A DNA stretch of 64,000 bases from Puccinia triticina (Eukaryota > Basidiomycota > Pucciniomycetes > Pucciniales > Pucciniaceae): contig NC_070570.1 of assembly GCF_026914185.1 (NCBI RefSeq), positions 930,001-994,000 on the forward strand. Reading direction: 5' to 3'. Both the position numbers and the translations under genes were made by a program. Below, one piece after another: positions 57,385 to 64,000 of this stretch. Below the pieces are notes generated by a model. That model worked only from the letters and a program-made list of their open reading frames with translations, was not told the origin of the DNA and searched no databases. The stretch's first letter is position 1. Each line of letters opens with the position of its first letter.

Positions 57385-57459
57385 TAAGTCCCTCCTGACG
57401 GAGGCTCGCTTCGCGAGTTCAGCCTACCCCCCCGGGGCCCGGAGTCTCGAGGGACTTTG
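57385..57459. repeat. AAGTCCCTCC-type short MITE, copy 5
   Basis: TAAGTCCCTCCTGACGG at the left and CTCGAGGGACTTTG at the right; inner GCTCGCTTCGCGAG palindrome. Confidence 0.7.
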
Positions 57460-57751
57460 CTAAGTTCGGAATTTTCTGCATTGTTCGTTGAGAAGATCAT
57501 GTGGTGTGGGATTGGGTTGGTGGTGAAGAATTGTTTTCACTAGAGTTGCGGAAGGAAAAACTGAGGGTTCTGTGATGCGACTTTTGTAAGAACTGCAAAG
57601 TTGGGAAGGAAAATAAATACAAGAACCCGAGTACTAAAAAATTGCTACAATGAAAACGACAGAAGCTGAGTTCAGAATCAGTACCAAACAAATGCGCGTC
57701 ATCATTAGGAGGTAGTACTCACCGAGAATGAGGTTTCTAAGGAAGCATGTA

Positions 57752-58254
57752 TTATTCGGATCCTACCAGATAATACTTCGCTCTCCGTCCGATGATTTTG
57801 ATGTGAGAGGGGAAATATTTGAAGATGGCAACATAGAACAGCAGCATCAACAGAATCACGATGACGTCTGGGGAGGATAGAGGCGATGTGCGAGCAATCA
57901 GCATTCCAGTTTGGGTGCTGGCTCGTTCAGCATGAGATTCGAGGGCCATAGATGCGACTGACAGATCATCACCACCTCCCACTGTGTTGGTATCATAGTA
58001 GAGGAAAACAATAAAGAAGAGTCAAGTCAGTCTGGTTGCACATGGCTTGGGGTGGCTTGTTTGCCAAATCTACTCACAGTTTCCAACATCGACAGTCCGA
58101 ACTCGCCTTGAAATCTGATCCATAGCTCATGCATCAGAGTTCCAAAGGATTTATGTCTGATGATCTCGAATGAAGGATGTACGGGCTGGAGAGGTTGTCG
58201 AGTCTCGTCTTTATCGGTTCTAGAGCTTGGTTTCTGATTTGAACGTCGAGACAT
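57752..58254 (-). CDS. Small single-pass membrane protein, function unknown
   Basis: Two minus-strand exons are likely: the first from ATG 58254 (MSRRSNQKPSSRTDKDE...) to a GTGAGT donor near 58077, the second ending at 57752. The C-terminal exon has one strong membrane helix (VIVILLMLLFYVAIFKYF) followed by a basic tail (HIKIIGRRAKYYLVG). The N-terminal exon is polar with FGTLMHELWIRFQGEFG. I could not make the splice phase agree exactly, so an extra short exon or a different junction is likely. I do not recognise the family. It is divergent from the RPA135 gene, with about 306 bp between the two start codons. Confidence 0.5.
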
Positions 58255-58560
58255 GATCGTTGGAGGATCCTGTGTCGTTTGGGGATGGTGCTTGGTTTAG
58301 GTTGAAGCGTCACAGTTTGAGGGAACAGTCCTGTCGAGTGGTGGCGGGTGGAGAGGAGGTGCATGAGAGCCGGGATCGGGTAATCCGAGGATGCACTCCG
58401 AGAGTGACATAGGAGGTACGGCGCAGCTGTTGAGGATATGTAATTGAATATTCAAAATGAACAGGGCCCTACATTCAATGTGATTTTTTTTCGTGCCTGT
58501 CTTCTACACACTAAAACCAAGAAACAATACATACATCATCACCAGCACTCCAGCCTCAAC
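58255..58560. promoter_or_regulatory. Divergent promoter region between the membrane-protein gene and RPA135
   Basis: The start codons at 58254 (-) and 58561 (+) face away from each other across 306 bp. No specific motif is claimed. Confidence 0.5.
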
Positions 58561-61500
58561 ATGGCTCCGATTCAGACGACCGCTGACCAAATACCATCAA
58601 CAAGCAAGCTGGATGGCCCGCCACCACCCTCCTCTTCGTTCGGAATCATCAATCGAGAAAATACCTTTCGACATCCCTCCACCCAAGGCTCACAAAACTT
58701 GGCGATTCATGAACTTATTGCACCTCATATCACAAGCTTCAATGCACTCTTCGAAGGTCCAGATGGATCCCCCGGTCTACTAGGTCTCGCCATTGCCGAC
58801 CTTCCCTCCAAAGTGGTATTCGATTCAGAGAAACAGGCCGGAGACCGAGATTCTAGGAACCGGTTGGAGTGTCAGTTCTCATCATCTTAGACCTCACTTG
58901 CGTCACCATCGTCTCCCCCCTCATCAGATGGTTGATAGCCATACTTATTTTTATAGTCAAAATTACTGAGGTGATGATCTCGAACCCATTGGCGATGGAA
59001 AAAGGCCAAGGTGCACTCCGGGATAGGACCTACCCAACTGAGGTCTTGTCAATCAATCATGCATAATCATCCTACTTTGATCATCTCAAACTGAAATCTA
59101 GCCAACTTGAAATCATCCAGGCCCGTGAAAGACTTACGACCTATGCTGGCAAGATCTCGGCCAAGGTAACCTGGTCACTCAATAACGGCCCCCCTCAGAA
59201 TGAATATCGTGATTTTGGATTGCTTCCGATCATGGTCAAAGTATAACCGCTTAGCTCCAGTATCACGTGCCTGTACATCTATACTGACTATGTTTTCTAT
59301 TTTTCAACCCCTGACTCTAGTCTGAGAAATGTAACCTTAAACAGATGAGCCCCGCCAAACTTGTCAGTCATCATGAAGAATCAGAAGAGATGGGTGGATA
59401 TTTCATCGTCAACGGTAACGAGAAGATCATTCGCTATCTTATCGTCCCAAGAAGGAACCATGTCATATCTCTCATCCGACCCTCCTTTGTCAACCGAGGG
59501 AACTTCTACACCACCTATGCCACCCAAATCCGATGCGTCCGTCCCGACCAAACCAGTCAGACCAACACCCTACACTATCTATCTAATGGTACGATCACCT
59601 TCAGATTCAGTTGGCGGAAGAATGAATACATGATCCCGGTCGTCATGCTCCTCAAGGCCCTCACCGGTGCTAGTGATCTCGAGATCTTCACCAATCTCGC
59701 CCAAAATGCCTTCGAAGACACCTTCCGGACCGATCGAATCGAACTAATGCTCCGAAACTTTCAACACTATTCCCTACCCACCCAATCTGCCTGTCTGGAC
59801 TTCTTGGGATCAAAATTCAAGGTCGTACTAGGCTGTCCGGACGATTGGGGGTCCGAACAAATCGGTCGTTATTTGCTCCAGAGGATCGTTCTTGTTCATC
59901 TCAAAGACCCAATAAGCAAATACCGTCTACTACTGTTTGTGTTTATTATCTATCACGTAGATCCCGGGACTATTGCTGACAATCTAAAACTTTTTATTCG
60001 ATTACTATTTTAGCTTCATGATCCAAAAACTATATGCCTTGGTAGCTGGCGAGTGCTGTGCGGACAACCCGGATTCACCCCAGCACCAAGAGATTCTTCT
60101 ACCCGGTCACTTGGTTTCAGCGATCCTCAAGGAACGATTTGAAGAATATCTGTCAGGTATCCAAATCCAGATCGCTAATGAAGTGCGCAAATCAACCACC
60201 GGCGTCACATTTTCGGATAACAAGTTTGTGACGAAGGCCATGGGTAAGGTCTACTCTGATATCGGTCGACGGATCACTTTCTTCCTCGCCACCGGTAACT
60301 TGGTCTCGCCTACCGGACTAGATCTCCAACAGACTAGTGGGTTCACTATCATCGCTGAGAAGCTTAACTTTTATCGTTACATATCTCACTTCAGATGTGT
60401 TCATCGAGGTGCATTTTTCGTAAGTCATTGCATGCCCTGCCCTAGAGTCAAATTCCTTATTTTTCCAAAAAAAAAAAAAGGGAAATATTATCTCGCTTCT
60501 AAACCTCGAAACATTCTGCACTGGCGGATCCTTAGGCCGAATTGAAGACCACTACGGTGCGAAAGCTTCTCCCCGAGGCATGGGGCTTTCTTTGTCCAGT
60601 CCATACACCTGATGGCTCGCCCTGCGGACTGCTGAATCATTTCGCACATAAATGCAAGATTCTAACCTCGGCACCTTCGGTCAAGAACATACCTCCTCTG
60701 CTGCTCTCGATGGGCATGAGTCAGCCATTCGATACCACGATCCACCCTTCAAAGTTCGTCTCTGTTCAGTTGGACGGCCAGATCATTGGCTGGGCCTCTT
60801 CGTCACTCTGCTCCAGAATGGCAACAGCTCTTCGGACTTGGAAGACGGAAGGCTTGGAGAGCATCCCGCTCGAATTGGAGATTGGGCTAGTGCCTAGATC
60901 CAAAGGTGGGCAATATCCTGGTTTATTCCTCTTTTCAACTCCCGCTCGAATGATGCGTCCGGTTCAGCTGCTGTCGAACAAGAAGACAGATCTAGTTGGA
61001 TCATTCGAACAAGTGTACATGGATATCGCGTGCTCTCCAGAGGAGATCGACCCGGGATTTAGCACCCATGTCGAGATTTCACCCACCCATGTCTTGTCAC
61101 TACTCGCGAACCTCACACCCTTCTCAGACTTCAACCAATCCCCTCGAAATATGTATCAATGTCAGATGAGTAAACAAACCATGGGTACCCCATCAGGCGT
61201 AATTCACCACCGAACCGACAACAAGCTTTACCGACTCCAAACTGGCCAGACCCCCATCGTCCGGCCGGCACTGCATGACGTCTACCAGATGGATCATTTC
61301 CCCAATGGGACCAACGCTGTCGTTGCTGTTATCTCCTACACGGGTTACGACATGGAAGACGCCATGATCCTTAACAAATCTGCGCACGAGAGGGGCTTTG
61401 CACATGGGACTGTTTACAAGTCATTGATAGTCGACCTGGCCCCAGAAGGTAGCCGGATGAAGACTGAGAAGCATTTCGGGATTGGAAACTCTTTTGGCAG

Positions 61501-63114
61501 TTCTGAAACCAGCGCGTTTAGCAGGATGTGCGAGAAGCTCGATTCTGATGGGATCGTCATGGTCGGCAGTCGGGTCCGGTCCGGTGATCCTCTATGCGCG
61601 TATGTTGATCGGACCAACGGCAAAACGTCGTTCGAGAAATACAAGGGCGATGAAGAGGCGTTTGTGGAGGAAGTTAGGATCATCGGTCAGTAGCTCGATT
61701 TCTACGCATCAAGTCAACAAGTCAGCTCATTTGGATCCAAGCTCTGAACTTGTGAATGATCATTACAGGTGGCGAAGTAAGCTCGAAGGAATGCACGAAG
61801 ATTCATTTTAAACTCCGGGTCCCCCGTTCGCCAGTGATTGGAGACAAGTTCTCCTCGAGACACGGCCAGAAGGGGGTGTGTTCGCAGAAGTGGCCGTCGA
61901 TCGATATGCCTTTTAGTGAGTCGGGCATCCAGCCCGACGTGATCATCAATCCCCACGCCTTCCCGTCCCGGATGACGATTGGGATGTTTGTCGAGAGTTT
62001 GGCTGGGAAAGCCGGAGCCATGCATGGGATCGCCCAGGATGCCACTCCATTCCGGTGAGCGTCTCTCTGCAGCATGCCTTTTTTTATTTTTTTGAAACGT
62101 GTAGATTGACGGTTGTTACATCCAGCTTTAATGAGCAAGATACCCCATCGGCGTATTTCGGAGAACAGCTCCGAGCAGCCGGCTATAACTACCACGGCAA
62201 CGAGCCGATGTACAGCGGGATCACCGGCAAAGAGTTCAAAGCTGACATCTATATCGGCCTGGTCTACTACCAACGACTCCGTCACATGGTCGGCGATAAG
62301 TGGCAGGTCCGGACGACTGGTAAGGTTGACAAGCTGACGCGCCAACCAGTCAAGGTAAATCCCATTGTTTCTCCAGTCTCATTGCACGCTGGAACAGATC
62401 GGCCCAACTTTTTTTTTTTTTGTGCTGTCCAGGGCCGGAAACGAGGAGGAGGGATCCGATTCGGGGAGATGGAGCGAGATGCGTTGCTTGCGCACGGGAC
62501 TTCGTTCCTGCTGCAAGACCGACTGATGAACTGTTCGGACTACTCGACCGCCTGGATCTGTAAGCGGTGTGGGCTGCTGAGCTCGTTGGGATACGACCTG
62601 ACCGACGAGGCCGAGCGGACGGGCAGCCACCATGTGCAGCAAGCCCATCAGGCCGAACCTACTTACTCCTCTTCTGTCAAGATCCGTGGCCCGCAGGGCG
62701 AATACTGTAGACAGTGTGAACCCGACTTCAATCTCAAGCTCGAGCGGCCTACCCAAAACGGCCAGAGCCTGGAATCCCTCCCTAATCAATTAGCTAACCA
62801 TATGGACATCATCGCTATTCCTTACGTCAGTCTGTCTCTCTCTCTCTCTCTCTCTCTTCTCTTGAGCAATTTCTTCGAGAATGTCTGACCAGCTCGGTCA
62901 ACACATGCAAAAACCACAAATGTATTCCCCCCAACACAGGTATTTCGATATCTGGTTGCCGAACTCATGTCGATGGGAATCAAGTAAGCAGCATTCTTCT
63001 CTTCTTGCACCCATCTCCAGCGCTAAGGTTCGTTCAGAAAGCGGATGTTAAGTTGTCTTTTTTTACCTTCTTTCCGATAGGATCTCGTTACAAGTCGAGT
63101 CAATCTCCATCTAA
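58561..63114 (+). CDS. RPA135: RNA polymerase I second-largest subunit
   Basis: The subunit forms half of the Pol I active-site cleft, in the nucleolus, for rRNA synthesis. Eleven exons keep phase: 58561-58870, 58957-59042, 59121-59240, 59321-59940, 60014-60419, 60536-61685, 61769-62054, 62126-62354, 62433-62825, 62940-62983, 63081-63114, giving 1,225 residues, the normal size. Pol I-type motifs: [18 protein letters not shown] near residue 200, [19 protein letters not shown] across intron 5, [17 protein letters not shown], the active-site box [38 protein letters not shown], and the C-terminal zinc ribbon with CKRCG and CRQCE. Introns are 58-118 bp; intron 9 carries a CT microsatellite (near 62830-62860). 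Frames in introns 2 and 4 are partly open, but conserved junctions ([12 protein letters not shown]) fix the splices. The gene appears intact. Confidence 0.96.
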
Positions 63115-64000
63115 TCAAACACATTATATGCTTCACTCTTTCGTGTATTTCTTTTTGTTTCAGTGGAAGTTTTTTATGTCTTTCTTTTTTTCCTTTTTTT
63201 TTTCCTTGAGCTCATCATGATCGTGATTTCAACTTCGACGTACTCCTTTCTATATTACAACGGGGATAAGGAAATTGGTTGTTTGCCCTTCCTTGTTATG
63301 TTGGAAGGGGGATGTTGAAGATGGGGACAGTGACGGGCCAGAGTCATACACAACCCCAGCTCCCCGCAGGCTTGATCAGACCCCAGAGAGATAAGCACAG
63401 CCCGATTGAAATTCCTGAAATACATCAAGTTATGTAGGTATCGACCACCTTGTTTGGCGGGCGTTTTAATCGACTGGACAGAAGTCATCTCCGCCGGGAG
63501 TTGAGCCGCCGGACCAGTATGATGGGGACTGCGGCTTGAGGTCGTGAGTACTGGTGGGGTTTGGATGGACAGAGCGAGCAACAAATGTGCGTCGCTGCGT
63601 GACCACATACATATTAGAAATATGTGAATATGTGGTTCGCCAGTTTGTATGGTGACCACTTTATTAAATAACCCATCAAAAGCCGGCCTCGTTTTTAGTA
63701 TTTACTCACTCGACCTTCGCTCCCCAAACAAGCTGCAGTCTGGTGTGTTGTTTCATTTCGTGGCACTGTTGAGTGCCGGGTGGACCCGGAGATACATATT
63801 GATGTGGTCTGCAATCTCTCTGCACGGCTCCACTCGGTAGAAGTTCTCGTCAGAGTGTTTGCTTATTTATGTACATGCCGACCGTTGAATGAGGATCCTG
63901 GGGGCCAATACATATCTCTGATGGCTGCCGGCATCCAGCCGGCTGTGGCCCTGGGGGACGCGGCTGGGCAGATCTGCAGCCGAGGCTTGGTGTGTGTGCC
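63115..64000. other. Region downstream of RPA135 at the right edge
   Basis: Two unverified coding hints: a minus-strand stretch at 63853-63770 (VEPCREIADHINMYLRVHPAL) that could be the C-terminus of a gene entering from the right, and a 134-codon minus frame at 63659-63255. I do not recognise either. The first 140 bases after the RPA135 stop are T-rich and probably its 3' UTR. Confidence 0.3.

Noticed and set aside
59043..59120. Premature stop in RPA135 near 59064
   Set aside because: It lies in a phase-0 intron with GT and AG ends; splicing joins YPTE to ARERLTTY, the conserved sequence.
63255..63659. 134-codon minus-strand frame downstream of RPA135
   Set aside because: No recognised domain and no conserved start; kept only as a hint in the edge region.

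Overview
The window looks like nuclear DNA of a filamentous basidiomycete, most probably a rust fungus (Pucciniales). The reasons are: intron-rich genes with short GT-AG introns, single-copy eukaryotic housekeeping genes, AT-rich intergenic DNA, and a dense, nested load of Ty1/Copia, Ty3/Gypsy, MULE, hAT and PIF/Harbinger relatives together with foldback elements. The species assignment is an inference from gene style and repeat content, because no marker gene was compared.

Layout: 0.1-5.1 kb, a Copia element (101-bp LTRs, 5-bp target duplication) whose single gag-pol frame has three stops. 5.1-8.5 kb, AT-rich repeats. 8.5-11.0 kb (-), a secreted GH27 alpha-galactosidase-like gene. 12.3-15.4 kb (-), COG3 of the Golgi tethering complex. 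15.8-16.5 kb (-), an OTU-type cysteine protease. 17.1-23.2 kb (+), a decayed MULE transposase fused to a second OTU domain, itself broken by a hAT-type element that carries a PIF-type MITE that carries a hairpin array. 23.9-25.0 kb, a 1.14-kb palindrome built from smaller palindromes. 25.0-28.1 kb, Gypsy pol pieces separated by a Harbinger transposase fragment and a MITE. 29.2-32.4 kb, an unrecognised putative secreted-protein gene split by an 821-bp foldback element, followed by a possible relative. 33.5-34.8 kb, a decayed hAT transposase. 36.3-38.4 kb, a GC-rich PUF-domain pseudogene. 38.4-43.0 kb, mostly AT-rich DNA with hairpin repeats. 43.0-46.4 kb (-), NAA15, the NatA auxiliary subunit. 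47.9-48.7 kb (-), a Dpb4/POLE3 histone-fold protein. 49.0-53.8 kb (-), a second Copia element with nearly identical 248-bp LTRs. 54-57.5 kb, foldback repeats. 57.8-58.3 kb (-), a small membrane protein. 58.6-63.1 kb (+), RPA135, the second-largest RNA polymerase I subunit, reconstructed as 11 exons with continuous phase.

The host genes (COG3, NAA15, Dpb4, RPA135, GH27) are not a functional cluster; they are ordinary islands between transposon blocks. The most unusual content is a set of arrays of short palindromic units sharing a TGACCGGTCA-like core, found at several sites inside carriers with different terminal repeats. They code for nothing and could form long runs of hairpins. The transposase-OTU fusion, with a second free-standing OTU gene next to it, is the other unusual point. 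All splice coordinates were read by eye from GT-AG sites and phase; no transcript evidence was available.
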